DNA of 64,000 nucleotides from DATKNA01 sp963786765 (GCA_963786765.1 CAWBAJ010000008.1:558001-622000); one strand, 5' to 3'. Shown: positions 16,558-26,371, counted from the first letter of the stretch. Notes: generated by a model from the sequence alone, not told the origin. Made by a program: numbers and translations.

Positions 16558-17463
16558 GTGACGACGACCGGAGTGCCCGCACCCGCCGAGATCGCGCCGG
16601 CCGCGCCCGCCGGACGACGGGTGCCCGCGCCCCTGCTCGTGCTCGGCGGGGTGGTCTCCGTGCAGCTGGGGGCCGCGATAGCGAAGCAGCTGTTCCCCCG
16701 GATCGGGCCGGAGGGCACGGTGATGCTGCGTCTCGTGGCCGGGGCGCTGCTGCTGTGGCTCGTGGTCCGGCCCACCCGGCGGGTGCTCGCCGGCCTGGAC
16801 CTGCGGCTGACCCTCGCCTTCGGCGCGGTGCTCGCGGCGATGAACCTCTCGTTCTACCTCGCGATCGCCCGGATCCCGCTCGGTGTCGCCGTCGCGCTGG
16901 AGTTCCTGGGGCCGCTCGGGGTGGCGCTCGCAGGCGTTCGCCGGGTGCGTGAGCTCGGGGCGGCGGCGCTCGCCGCGGTCGCCGTCCTGCTGCTGACCGG
17001 GGGCGCGGCGGGGATGACAGGCGCCGGCCACCTGGACGCCGCGGGGATCGTGTTCGCCCTCGTCGCGGGCGTGCTGTGGGCGGGCTACATCCTGCTGAGC
17101 CGCCGGGTGGGAGCGGCGACGCCGGGGCTGGCGGGCCTCGCGGGGGCTGCCACAGTGGCCGGCGTCCTGTTGCTCCCGGTCGGCATCGCGACCGCGGGCG
17201 CGCGGCTCGCCGATCCGGTGCCGCTCGCGCTCGGCGCGGCCGTCGGGCTGCTGTCTGCCGCGGTGCCGTACGGCTTGGAGCTCGTCGCACTGCGCACCTT
17301 GCCGGCGGCGACGTTCGCGGTGCTCATGAGCCTGGAGCCCGCGGTGGGCGCGCTGGCCGGTTTCGCCGTGCTGCGCGAGCGGCTCACGCTCGCCGAGATC
17401 GCCGGCGTGCTGCTGGTCTGCGTGGCGTCAGTGGCGGCCACCCGCTCCCGCGCCACGCCCTGA
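16558..17463 (+). CDS. EamA/DMT-superfamily transporter (RhtA-like exporter)
   Basis: A 301-residue ten-helix drug/metabolite transporter made of two EamA repeats. Helix-forming segments start after residue 22 (LLVLGGVVSVQLGAAIAKQL). The end-of-repeat signature is TFAVLMSLEPAVGALAGFAV and the C-terminal helix is LTLAEIAGVLLVCVASVAAT. RhtA-like members export threonine, homoserine or other amino acids; that substrate is only suggested. The GTG start at 16558 sits right after GGTGGAGGA. The divergent LysR gene is the likely regulator. Confidence 0.87.
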   Translation: MTTTGVPAPAEIAPAAPAGRRVPAPLLVLGGVVSVQLGAAIAKQLFPRIGPEGTVMLRLVAGALLLWLVVRPTRRVLAGLDLRLTLAFGAVLAAMNLSFYLAIARIPLGVAVALEFLGPLGVALAGVRRVRELGAAALAAVAVLLLTGGAAGMTGAGHLDAAGIVFALVAGVLWAGYILLSRRVGAATPGLAGLAGAATVAGVLLLPVGIATAGARLADPVPLALGAAVGLLSAAVPYGLELVALRTLPAATFAVLMSLEPAVGALAGFAVLRERLTLAEIAGVLLVCVASVAATRSRATP

Positions 17464-17493
17464 GCGCGAGCGGCGCTGCCTCGGGACCGTGCG

Positions 17494-17817
17494 TCAGCGA
17501 GCCACCTTCGCCAGTGCCGCCTCGGCCAGCTCCGGCCAGAGCTCGCGATGCTCGGGCCCGACCACGACCCACGCCTTCATCGGCCGCATGCCGCTCGGGT
17601 CGAACAGCTCGGAGCCCGTCAGGGAGAGCGCCCGCGCATGCGCATCGCCGTCCAGCGAGAAGACAGTCCCGCCGCCGAACGGCCCCATGAAGGCCTTGCC
17701 GCCGGCCTTGGCGCACGGCATGCCGAACATCGAGCCACCGGACACCTCGGGGTGCAGGGCTCTGACCTCCTCGAGCAGCGCCTCCCATTCGGGCGTGCTC
17801 GACTTCTGCGTCGCCAC
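17494..17817 (-). CDS. TfoX N-terminal-domain protein
   Basis: A 107-residue stand-alone TfoX/Sxy N-domain. Family marks are SGGSMFGMPCAKAGGKAFMG followed by FSLDGDAHARALSL and a C-terminal PMKAWVVVGPEHRELWPELA helix. In gammaproteobacteria TfoX regulates competence, but isolated actinobacterial copies have no known job. The start is a GTG at 17817. It lies convergent to the EamA gene and tandem with the GH43 gene 45 bp away. Confidence 0.8.
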   Translation of the reverse strand: MATQKSSTPEWEALLEEVRALHPEVSGGSMFGMPCAKAGGKAFMGPFGGGTVFSLDGDAHARALSLTGSELFDPSGMRPMKAWVVVGPEHRELWPELAEAALAKVAR

Positions 17818-17862
17818 AGTGGTCAGCAGATCACACCCGTGCGGTCACGCGGGAGCCTCGCG

Positions 17863-18879
17863 TCAGCCGGCGTTCACCACCGGCCGAGCCCCCTGCCAGG
17901 AGACCGGCAGCAGGTAGAGCTCCCGCTTGCTGAGGCCGTCGTCCCAGCCGTGCACCGCGAGATAGTCCGAACCCCCCGGCCCGTGGACGACGTCCTGCCC
18001 GCCCGGTCCGATGATCCCGGTGTTGGACGTCGACAGCAGCGGCTGCGGGTTCTTCGTGTAGGGCCCCGTGAGCTTGTTCGCGGTGGCGTACCCGGTGACG
18101 TACTTGTCGGCCGCGTACGAGTTCGCCGAGTAGAGCAGCGTGTACTGGGAGCCGTGCCGGACGAGCGTCGGCGCCTCGACGAGCTCACCCTCCCACGCCT
18201 GGTCCTGCTTGATCAGCTTGACCGGGGCCCCGGCGAGCTCCAGCCCATCAGGAGAGGTCTTCTGCAGCTGCAGCCACGTGTCCTTGCCGCAGCAGTTGCC
18301 GTCGTTCTTCCAGACGATGTACCGGGTGCCGTCGGCGTCCACGAACGACGCGGGGTCGATCGCCCCGCCCTGGGCGGCGGGGCACACGAGCGGCTTGCTG
18401 CCGACGCTCGTGAACGGGCCGGTCGGGCTGGTGGCGCGTGCGACCCCGATGCACTGGACGTCGGGGTCGACGCTGTGCGCGGTGAAGTACATGACGTAGC
18501 CGTTCCCGACCTTGCTCACGTCCGGAGCCCAGGTGCGGCCCGTCGTCGCCCAGCTGGGGAGCCGGGGCAGCGGGTCGGTGTCGAGCAGCTGCCACGTCTT
18601 CAGGTCCTTCGAGGTGGCCTCTTGCAGGTTCGAGTTCGGGCTCGCCTTCTGGGTGGCGTAGGCGTACCAGGTGTCCCCGACCTGCAGGACGTCCGGATCC
18701 GGGAAGTTCTCGTCGAGCACGGCCTCCGGAGCGGACGGCGACGGCGAGGCGGCGGCCTGCCCCTGTTGGGAGGAGGACGACGGGGACGACGCGGAGGACG
18801 ACGACGAGCCGCCGCAGCCCGCAAGGAGCGTGCACACCGCGACGGCGAGGCCGAGAGCCCTGCTGCGCGTCCGCTTCAT
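17863..18879 (-). CDS. Secreted GH43-family glycoside hydrolase lipoprotein
   Basis: A 338-residue surface lipoprotein predicted to hydrolyse arabinan- or xylan-like plant polysaccharide. The signal peptide RALGLAVAVCTLLAGCGGSS has a lipobox LAGC, followed by a Ser/Ala-rich linker to about residue 50. The five-bladed propeller carries the three GH43 acids: ENFPDPDVLQVGDTWYAYAT (Asp base), TWAPDVSKVGNGYVMYFT (Asp pKa modulator) and GELVEAPTLVRHGSQYTLLY (Glu acid). The ATG at 18879 gives the proper signal peptide. No sugar transporter is adjacent, although an aldose 1-epimerase is encoded 0.6 kb away. Confidence 0.88.
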   Translation of the reverse strand: MKRTRSRALGLAVAVCTLLAGCGGSSSSSASSPSSSSQQGQAAASPSPSAPEAVLDENFPDPDVLQVGDTWYAYATQKASPNSNLQEATSKDLKTWQLLDTDPLPRLPSWATTGRTWAPDVSKVGNGYVMYFTAHSVDPDVQCIGVARATSPTGPFTSVGSKPLVCPAAQGGAIDPASFVDADGTRYIVWKNDGNCCGKDTWLQLQKTSPDGLELAGAPVKLIKQDQAWEGELVEAPTLVRHGSQYTLLYSANSYAADKYVTGYATANKLTGPYTKNPQPLLSTSNTGIIGPGGQDVVHGPGGSDYLAVHGWDDGLSKRELYLLPVSWQGARPVVNAG

Positions 18880-19012
18880 CCGTCGCCTCCTGACGATCCG
18901 ACCCCTGCCTGCGGGCCCCATCATCACGCCCCTTCCACATCTCGCCCCCCGGGACCTCACACCGCTGCCCGCTGCCGCGTTGACGTAGTGACCACCGAGG
19001 AGAGGAACCCCC

Positions 19013-19525
19013 ATGAGCACCGGATTCCGCGTCGCCGCCCTGCCCGCCGACGACCTCGAGCGCATCCGCGCCCGCGGCGTCGACGACTTCGGCAACGTCC
19101 TCGAACCCGAGACCGTCACCGGCGCCGGCACGCCGCTGCGGTGCTGCCTGCGCGAGGCCGAGCCGGGCGAACGCGTCGTGCTTCTCGCCTACCGGCCCGC
19201 CACTGTGGCGGGCCCCTACGCCGAGGTCGGCCCCGTCTTCGTGCACGCGCAGGCGTGCCCGGGGTACGCCGACGAGGACCGCTACCCCGAGGGGTTCCGC
19301 GCCCGCAACCAGCTGCTGCGCGCCTACGACGCGCGCGGACGCCAGGTCGAGAACGTCATCGTCGACGGCCCGGTGGCCGAGCGCGGCATCACCGACCTGC
19401 TCGGCCGGCCGGGCGTCGCCTACCTGCACAGCCGGAACGTGCTGGCCGGGTGCTACATGTTCGCCGTCCACCCGGCCGGGGCTGAGGTCAGCACCGGTGA
19501 CGCTGTGGGCGTCAGCGGGTCGTGA
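19013..19525 (+). CDS. DUF1203-family protein
   Basis: A 170-residue soluble protein matching the DUF1203 pattern: GFRVAALPADDLERIRARGV at the start, PLRCCLREAEPGERVVLLAY, VGPVFVHAQACPGYADEDRY and a C-terminal YLHSRNVLAGCYMFAVH. Four conserved Cys/His-containing blocks could bind a metal, which is only a guess. The ATG at 19013 has GAGGAGAGGAAC upstream. It overlaps the 3' end of the convergent galM gene by 14 bp. The function is unknown. Confidence 0.82.
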   Translation: MSTGFRVAALPADDLERIRARGVDDFGNVLEPETVTGAGTPLRCCLREAEPGERVVLLAYRPATVAGPYAEVGPVFVHAQACPGYADEDRYPEGFRARNQLLRAYDARGRQVENVIVDGPVAERGITDLLGRPGVAYLHSRNVLAGCYMFAVHPAGAEVSTGDAVGVSGS

Positions 19526-20582
19526 ACCGGTAGACCGTCGACGTCCGGAAGGTCTGCTGCGGGCCCAGCACTGTGCTCGGGTAGTCCCGGTGGTTCGGCG
19601 AGTCCGGCCAGTGCTGGGTCTCCAGGCAGACCGCGTCGCCCTGCCGGTACAGCCGGCCGCTCTTGCCCCGCAGCGTGCCCAGCAGCTGGTTCGCCGAGTA
19701 GAGCTGCACCCCCGGCTGGTCGGTGAAGACCTCGAGCACGCGTCCGCTGCCGGGCTCGTGGACGACGGCCGCGAGCGGCAGCCCGTCGTGCCCGGGCGCG
19801 TCGCCGCCGGGCCCGTCCGGCACGAGGTTGTGGTCGAACCCGCCGACCGCGGCCAGCTGGTCGTCCCCGTCGCGCCACCGGTCGCCGATCCGCGCCGGCG
19901 TCCGGAAGTCGAAGGGAGTGCCCTCCACCGAAGCGGGCGCACCCAAGGGGATGGACGTGCCCGAGACCGGCAGGTACCGGCCGGCCCGCACCTGCAGCTC
20001 GTGCCCCTCGACGGACCCGGAGCCCTCGCCGGCCAGGTTGAAGTAGCTGTGGTTCGTCAGGTTGACGACGGTCTCCGGGCCGCCGTCCGGCTCCGCGTTG
20101 CGCGCCTCGTAGTCGATCCGCAGGCTGTCGCCGTCCAGCGTGTAGGTGACGGTGACGTCGAGGCGGGCAGGGAAGCCCTGGTCGCCGTCCGGGCTGGTCA
20201 GCGAGAGCCGGACGCCGGCAGCGCCGGGCAGCTCCTGCGCCTCCCAGACCCGCTTGTCGAAGCCCTCCGTGCCACCGTGCAGCGTGTTCGGCCCGTTGTT
20301 GACCGGCAGCTGGTACGTCCGCCCGTTCAGGTCGAACCGCCCGTCCGCGATGCGGTTCGCGTACCGGCCGACCAGCGCCCCGAAGAAGGGGCTCTGTTCC
20401 TGGTACTGCCGGACGTCGTCGAATCCGAGGACGACGTCGTCGCGGCGGCCCTCGCGATCCGGGGCGCGCACCGACTGGAGAACGCCCCCGTACGTCAGCA
20501 CCGCGACCTCGAGCACGTCGCTGTCGAGCACGTACCGCTCCACCGGCGTCCCGTCGGCGAGCGTCCCCATCTGATCGACCAT
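19512..20582 (-). CDS. galM: Aldose 1-epimerase (mutarotase)
   Basis: A 356-residue enzyme interconverting alpha and beta anomers of hexoses or L-arabinose. Motifs are VGRYANRIADGRFDLNGRTY, NNGPNTLHGGTEGFDKRVWE (catalytic His region), VVNLTNHSYFNLAGEGSGSV, and near the C-terminus the catalytic Glu region LCLETQHWPDSPNH (here VCLETQHWPDSPNH). The length is normal. There is no signal peptide, so it acts in the cytoplasm. The adjacent GH43 lipoprotein suggests a loose sugar-use neighbourhood, but it is not an operon with that gene. Confidence 0.92.
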   Translation of the reverse strand: MVDQMGTLADGTPVERYVLDSDVLEVAVLTYGGVLQSVRAPDREGRRDDVVLGFDDVRQYQEQSPFFGALVGRYANRIADGRFDLNGRTYQLPVNNGPNTLHGGTEGFDKRVWEAQELPGAAGVRLSLTSPDGDQGFPARLDVTVTYTLDGDSLRIDYEARNAEPDGGPETVVNLTNHSYFNLAGEGSGSVEGHELQVRAGRYLPVSGTSIPLGAPASVEGTPFDFRTPARIGDRWRDGDDQLAAVGGFDHNLVPDGPGGDAPGHDGLPLAAVVHEPGSGRVLEVFTDQPGVQLYSANQLLGTLRGKSGRLYRQGDAVCLETQHWPDSPNHRDYPSTVLGPQQTFRTSTVYRFTTR

Positions 20583-20653
20583 GTCGCAGACCCTACGAGC
20601 GAAGGCGACGGCGGGGAACCCGCGGGCGCCGGCGCGCGGAAATCCCGCGGCCG

Positions 20654-21145
20654 ATGCACAGTCTGCTCATGCCGAGCGACGACGACATCGACGACGACGA
20701 CATCGACGACGACGACCTCGACGACGACACCGACGACATCGACGACGACATCGACGACGACATCGACGACGACACGAGCCACCCCAAGGACGGGATCGGC
20801 CTGGCCGAGGCCGAGGTCCCCCCCGCAGGCGGGGTGCGCAGGGTCGGCGACTGGGCCGTCGGCCGGTCGAAGGGCGACGTGTTCGCCGTGTCCCGCCGGT
20901 GCCGGCATCAGCTCGCCGATCTCTCCCGGGGCACGGTCGACGCGGACGGCTGCCTCGTCTGCCCCTGGCACCAGAGCCGGTACGACGTGCGGACCGGCGC
21001 CATGGTCAGCGGCCCGAAGGGGTTCCTCGGCTACCACGGCCGGACGCCGGGATACACCGGGTTGGTCCTCGCCTACGGGCGCATCCTCAAGCTACGGGTC
21101 GCGACGGTGGTCCGGGGGGCGGGTCACCGGCTGCTCATCCGCTGA
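20654..21145 (+). CDS. Rieske [2Fe-2S] protein with N-terminal polyaspartate arm
   Basis: A 163-residue protein. Residues 9-40 are almost entirely Asp with spaced Ile/Leu/Thr. Residues ~48-140 are a Rieske domain with cluster ligands Cys83-x-His85 and Cys103-x2-His106 (RRCRHQLADL ... CLVCPWHQSRYD). It looks like a soluble ferredoxin-type Rieske, as found with dioxygenases and small nitrite reductase subunits. An in-frame ATG at 20669 is an alternative start. It is divergent from galM and convergent with the FNT channel gene (22-bp overlap). A partner enzyme is not encoded nearby, so its role is open. Confidence 0.83.
   Translation: MHSLLMPSDDDIDDDDIDDDDLDDDTDDIDDDIDDDIDDDTSHPKDGIGLAEAEVPPAGGVRRVGDWAVGRSKGDVFAVSRRCRHQLADLSRGTVDADGCLVCPWHQSRYDVRTGAMVSGPKGFLGYHGRTPGYTGLVLAYGRILKLRVATVVRGAGHRLLIR
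20678..20773 (+). repeat. GAC-rich tandem repeat encoding the polyaspartate arm
   Basis: Units of GACGACGACATC/GACGACGACGAC repeat through 32 codons. All changes keep the frame. Such tracts expand and contract by slippage. Confidence 0.85.
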
Positions 21146-22029
21146 CCTCCTCGCCCTGCTGACCGGGCCTGTCCCCGGCCGGTCTCGTCGCGCCGCCACT
21201 CCTGCAGGCGTCCCTGGCTGCGCACGAGCCGCAGCAGTGTGACGAGCAGGAGGCCGCCGGCCACGTTCCCGACGACCGTCCAGGAGAACCACCACAGCCA
21301 GTTGCCGTAGCCGATCCCGGGAGCGCCCGCGTGCAGGGCGCCGAAGACGAGGATCGAGTCGAGGATGCTGTGGAAGAGCCCGCCGCCCACGATGACGAAG
21401 GCGATCCCGACGCACGCAAGGATCCTGGCGACGTCGTTCTCGGTGCCGTTCTGCATCCTCGTCAGCAGGGTGATCGCCGCACCCGCCAGCACGGCGAGGG
21501 CGAACGTCCGCAGCGTCAGCGAGGACGCGGCGAACTCGGTCCCGGACGCGATCGTCGTCTCGCGCAGCTCGGGCAGCGCCGTGATGATCAGCCATGCGAT
21601 GACCCAGCCGCCCACCAGGTTTCCCACGAGCGTGCCGATCCACAGCCGCAGCAGCTGCCACCAGGACGCTGCCCCGGCGGCCACGGTCGTCACGGGCACC
21701 AGGAAGCCCTCGGTGAACAGCTCGCTGTGCCCCAGCAGCAGGGCCACGAAGCCGATCGAGAAGGCCACCGACCCGAGCAGCAGACTGCCCGTCGCGTGCT
21801 TCACGGTGAGCAGGGCCAGGACCCCGAACCCGATCTCGACCCCGGCCACGGTCGCCGTGGCCAGCAGGTCGTACCAGCTGCGGCTCAGCCGTGGGCCGCC
21901 GAGCAGGACGATGCGGTCGAGGGCCTCGTCCTTCGCCTCGGCTGCGGGGTCGTCGGCGGGGTCCCCGGGCCGCTGCTCATCGAACCTGCCGCCGCTGTCT
22001 GCCCGGCTCCGCGCGCTCACCCGTGCCAT
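21124..22029 (-). CDS. Formate/nitrite transporter (FNT) family channel, YfdC-like
   Basis: A 301-residue, six-helix membrane channel. Residues ~1-55 are a polar cytoplasmic tail, then helices such as VEIGFGVLALLTVKHATGSL, VAFSIGFVALLLGHSELFTE (FNT signature region with LGHSELFTE), WWQLLRLWIGTLVGNLVGGW and LACVGIAFVIVGGGLFHSIL. FNT members conduct formate, nitrite, HS- or other small acids. This one resembles the YfdC subgroup, whose substrate is unclear. The start is uncertain: ATG 22029 is used, but 22098 is also open, and neither has a clear ribosome site. Confidence 0.83.
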   Translation of the reverse strand: MARVSARSRADSGGRFDEQRPGDPADDPAAEAKDEALDRIVLLGGPRLSRSWYDLLATATVAGVEIGFGVLALLTVKHATGSLLLGSVAFSIGFVALLLGHSELFTEGFLVPVTTVAAGAASWWQLLRLWIGTLVGNLVGGWVIAWLIITALPELRETTIASGTEFAASSLTLRTFALAVLAGAAITLLTRMQNGTENDVARILACVGIAFVIVGGGLFHSILDSILVFGALHAGAPGIGYGNWLWWFSWTVVGNVAGGLLLVTLLRLVRSQGRLQEWRRDETGRGQARSAGRGGQRMSSR

Positions 22030-22144
22030 GGTGCGGGCGGCAGGCGTCCCCCGCGACGCGGGAGCACCTGGACGCCCGCGTAGCGCGGAGTACGGCACGC
22101 AGCGAGGGCGACGCCGGCACTGCCCTGAGCGTGGAGCGGGGCGT

Positions 22145-22203
22145 GGACGTGAGCGTGTCAGTTCCGGGTCGATGAGCGACCAGGAGCTTCCACGCTCACG
22201 TCC
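22145..22203. repeat. 13-bp perfect inverted repeat in divergent intergenic region
   Basis: GGACGTGAGCGTG (22145-22157) and CACGCTCACGTCC (22191-22203) are separated by 33 bp. They lie between the FNT and APH-fold genes, which diverge. A looped operator pair or a leader hairpin are both possible. Confidence 0.6.
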
Positions 22204-22271
22204 ATCGTCGGTTCCACGCTGCGTTCGTGGCCGAGCTGCGCGCTGTCGGCCGCGCTCGGTAGCGTCGCGTC

Positions 22272-23339
<1,068 letters not shown>

Positions 23340-23356
23340 CGGGCGGCGGGAGGAGG

Positions 23357-24181
23357 TCAGCGTCCGGCACGCAGGACGTCGAACCAGACGACCTTCCCGC
23401 CGGGCAGGGTGACCTGCCCCCAGCAGTCCGCCAGCGCCTCGACCAGCAGCAGGCCCCGGCCGCCCTCCGCCGACAGCGGTGCCTCGCGCGCTTCGAGATG
23501 GACGGCCTCGTCGTCGTCCGCGACCTCGACGTGCACGCGGTCCGGCAGCAGGTGCACGGCGACGCTCGGGGCTGCAGCAGCGTGCACGACCGCATTCGTG
23601 ACGAGCTCGCTGAGCAGGAGCGTGACCGTGTCGACGAGCGCGTCCTCACGCCAGCGCTCCAGGGTGGCCCGGACGAAGGCGCGGGCGCCGGCAACGGACC
23701 AGGGCTGCGCGGGGAACTCGGCGTCGACCCTGGCGGTGAGCGCCCCGATCGCCGCGTCGAGCAGGCCCGCGCCCGCCAGGACGTCGATCACGAGACGCTC
23801 CGTCGCGACGGTCTTCTCGACGTACGCGGTGGCTCCGAGCGAAAGCGTGTCGGGCTGGGACGCGGGGGCGACGGCGGAGAGCACCACGACCCGGCTACCG
23901 GGTGCGACCTCCCGCAGCCGGGGCAGCGCCGAGGCGCCGTCCAGCACCGGCATCGCGAGGTCGAGGACGACCAGGTCGGGCTGGTGGAGCCCGGCGAGCG
24001 CCACGGCCTGCTCCCCGTCGCCGGCCTCGGCGACCACCTCGATCCCGGGGTAGGCCTTGAACAGGGACCCCAGCAGCAGCCGCAGGTCGGCGACGTCGTC
24101 GACGAGCATCACCCGGACTCGGGCCGCAGGTTGCCGAGGGTCCACCTGGCTGATCACCCTTCCCCTCGCGATTCCGGTCAC
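23357..24181 (-). CDS. Response-regulator receiver fused to RsbW-like ATPase
   Basis: A 274-residue signalling protein. Residues ~22-135 are a REC domain with acidic pocket VMLVDDVADLR, phospho-acceptor Asp in LVVLDLAMPVLDG and switch region YVEKTVATE. Residues ~165-270 are a HATPase_c_2 domain of the anti-sigma/serine-kinase type: LLLSELVTNAVVHAAAAPS (N-box) and SAEGGRGLLLVEALADCWGQ (G-box). There is no DNA-binding domain. Phosphorylation would be expected to gate the ATPase and thus an anti-sigma or anti-anti-sigma partner. It starts GTG at 24181, overlapping the upstream kinase stop by 4 nt (GTGA), so it is the last gene of a three-gene operon. Confidence 0.87.
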   Translation of the reverse strand: MTGIARGRVISQVDPRQPAARVRVMLVDDVADLRLLLGSLFKAYPGIEVVAEAGDGEQAVALAGLHQPDLVVLDLAMPVLDGASALPRLREVAPGSRVVVLSAVAPASQPDTLSLGATAYVEKTVATERLVIDVLAGAGLLDAAIGALTARVDAEFPAQPWSVAGARAFVRATLERWREDALVDTVTLLLSELVTNAVVHAAAAPSVAVHLLPDRVHVEVADDDEAVHLEAREAPLSAEGGRGLLLVEALADCWGQVTLPGGKVVWFDVLRAGR

Positions 24182-25772
24182 CGCGCAGTCCCCATCGCGT
24201 CGAGATCCCGGCGGTCCAGATCGCGGCGGTCCAGATCCCGGCGGTCCAGATCCCGACGGTCCAGCTCCCGGTCAGGCAGCCCCGACTGCGGCGGCGCTGC
24301 CGCGGGCAGTGTGAACACGAACACCGCACCGGCCGCGCCGCGCTCGTACCAGGCCCGGCCGCCCTGGGCGCGGGCCAGGGAGCGCACCACGGACAATCCG
24401 AGGCCGGCGCCCGGCGCGGCGGCATCCGGCCCGCGCGAGAACTCCTCGAAGAGCGCGGGGACGAGGTCGTCCGGGACCCCCTGGCCCGCATCCGAGACGG
24501 TGATCCGGACCGCGCCGGCCCGGCACCGGCACTGGCACCGGCACCGGCACCGGCACTGTCCGGACCCGCCCGCACGGTCACGGGCGGGGACCCGTACTTG
24601 GCCGCGTTGGCGAGGAGGTTGTGGACCATCTGCTGGACGCGCTCCGGGTCGGCGTGCACGACCAGCCGCGGCGGGCAGTCGAGCGTCACGTGCTCGCCGG
24701 CCGGCGCGTCCGCGACGGCGGATGCCAGCACCTCGGCGAGGACGACGGGCCGAGGAGCGACATGGAGGGCCTCCCGTTGCGCCTGTGCCGCGGCGAGCAG
24801 GTCGCCGGTGGCACGGTCGAGCAGGCTTGCCTGCCGCGCCAGGGCCTGCAGCAGGTCCGCACGCTGGCCGTCGGGCGCACCCTTTCCTGGCGGTGCTGCG
24901 AGGAGGGCGGCGACGACTCCGGAGATGACCACCGCAGGATTGCGGATCTCGTGAACGGCTCCGGCGACGGCTCCCCGCAGCCACGTGAGGTCGTCCCCCT
25001 GCGACGGCAGCAGGTAGGCGGCTACTCCGTTCGGGGCCTGTGTGAGCGTGACCCGCAGCGCGCCGGCCGGAGCGGGGACGTCGAACTCGATCGGCTCGCC
25101 GCCGGCGAGCAGGTGCGCGGCGTGCGCGCGAACCTCGGCCGCCAGCTCGTCGGGCAGGTGCACCTCGCCGCCCTCGGTGCGGTCGGCGCCGAGCAGCTGG
25201 CGTGCCGCGGCGTTGGCGCTCAGCACACGGACCGACCGGCGGGCGTCGCCGTCGCCGCCTCCACCTCCACCTCCGCCTCCGCTGCCGCCGCCGAGGGCCG
25301 GGGCGCCGAGGGTGAGCACCCCGAACGGCGCGCGCTCGAGCAGGTCGGCAGGCGGGCGGCGGCGCGGGGCGGGCAGACCGGGCGCGGAACTGCTCGCGAT
25401 CCGCAGCAGCCGCTCCTCGAGATCCCAGGGGTCGAGCCCCTTCTGCAGGTAGCCGTCCGCGCCTGCCGCAGTCGTGCGGGCGAGGAGGCGCGCGGAGTCG
25501 AACCCCGACAGGACGACGATCCGCGCCCCCGGGCACGCCCGCCGCAGTCCGGGCAGCGCGTCGAGCCCGTCGAGCACGGGCATCGCCAGGTCGACGAGCA
25601 CGACGTCGGGCTGGCTGCGGGCCACCTCGTCGACGCCGGCGGCCCCGTCGCCCGCCTCGGCCACGACGCGGAACCGGCCGCCGGCCTCGAGGGCCATCCG
25701 CAGCAGCAGCCGGATGTCGGGGGTGTCGTCGATGAGCACGACCCGCAGCGGATCCCCGGAGTGCCGGGTCAC
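24178..25772 (-). pseudogene. Response-regulator/histidine kinase hybrid, frameshifted near the ATPase
   Basis: About 531 residues if repaired. An N-terminal REC (VVLIDDTPDIR, VVLVDLAMPVLDG) is followed by a PAS-like middle with a Gly run, then a kinase core. The core has H-box AGAVHEIRNPAVVISG, N-box MVHNLLANAAKYGSP and, after a shift near 24515-24545 inside GCCGGT repeats, VRITVSDAGQGVPDDLVPAL and GAGLGLSVVRSLARAQGG. A one-base loss explains the break; no stop intervenes and all boxes are conserved. The C-terminus is an RDLDR repeat made of 15-bp units. The gene overlaps both neighbours by 4 nt. If the shift is real, the kinase lacks its ATP lid and is dead. Confidence 0.8.
24204..24263 (-). 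repeat. Four 15-bp tandem repeats at the kinase 3' end
   Basis: The plus-strand unit is GATCCCGGCGGTCCA, with one or two changes in copies two and four. It encodes RRDLD units before the stop of the kinase gene. Confidence 0.85.
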
Positions 25773-26371
25773 GCTCCGTCCTCCACGGCCTGCGGAACAC
25801 GGGGCGGGAGCGCGGCGCTGCTGCGCAGCAGGCCAGCAGTGGGGCGGGGACGGTCAGGGCCCAGCAGGTCCGTGATGATGGCGCCGGCGGAGGAGATCGA
25901 GGAATCGAGGGCCGCGCGCGCCCTGTCGTGCTCGCCGAGGTCGAGCGCGAGCTTGGCCACCACGAGGCCCTGCAGCACGTTGTCGTTGAGCTCGAGCGCC
26001 TGCTGCTCGCGCTGGCGAAGATCCTCGAAAAGCTTCGCCCCGCGCATCAGCGGGGCGTAGCTGCGCCGCAGGGACCAGTAGTAGACGCCGACTGCCGCGG
26101 TGACGACGTCCCAGATCGCCATCGTGACGTCGTACGACGCGCGCATCGCGAGGCCGCGCTCTGTCTCCACCCCGATCCATGGCAGGGCCATGTGAAGGCT
26201 GTGACTGCCGTGGTGGATCCCGCAGGTGACGAAGATGGCCGCGGTGGCGGCGGCGAGGGGGTTCGAGCGGGCCTGGCCGCTGCGGACGAGCGAGCGGGCG
26301 ATGACCGTCGCGATGGACAGGTAGGCCACCGCGACGACGGCGTTGCCGCCGAGGCCGACGAGCCACCCCAC
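25769..26371 (-). CDS. Membrane sensor with HisKA_3-like dimerisation helix
   Basis: A 200-residue protein. Four hydrophobic segments occupy residues 1-105 (VAVAYLSIATVIARSLV, AAIFVTCGIHHGSHSLH, VTMAIWDVVTAAVGVYYWSL). A coiled region follows, then ELNDNVLQGLVVAKLALDLG, which is the phosphorylation helix of HisKA_3 kinases with Asn at the usual His position. No ATPase domain is present. It therefore looks like a sensory dimeriser that signals to the two REC proteins downstream, whose genes overlap it by 4 nt in tandem. The His-rich GIHHGSHSLH in the membrane part could bind metal or heme; this is speculative. Confidence 0.75.
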   Translation of the reverse strand: MGWLVGLGGNAVVAVAYLSIATVIARSLVRSGQARSNPLAAATAAIFVTCGIHHGSHSLHMALPWIGVETERGLAMRASYDVTMAIWDVVTAAVGVYYWSLRRSYAPLMRGAKLFEDLRQREQQALELNDNVLQGLVVAKLALDLGEHDRARAALDSSISSAGAIITDLLGPDRPRPTAGLLRSSAALPPRVPQAVEDGA

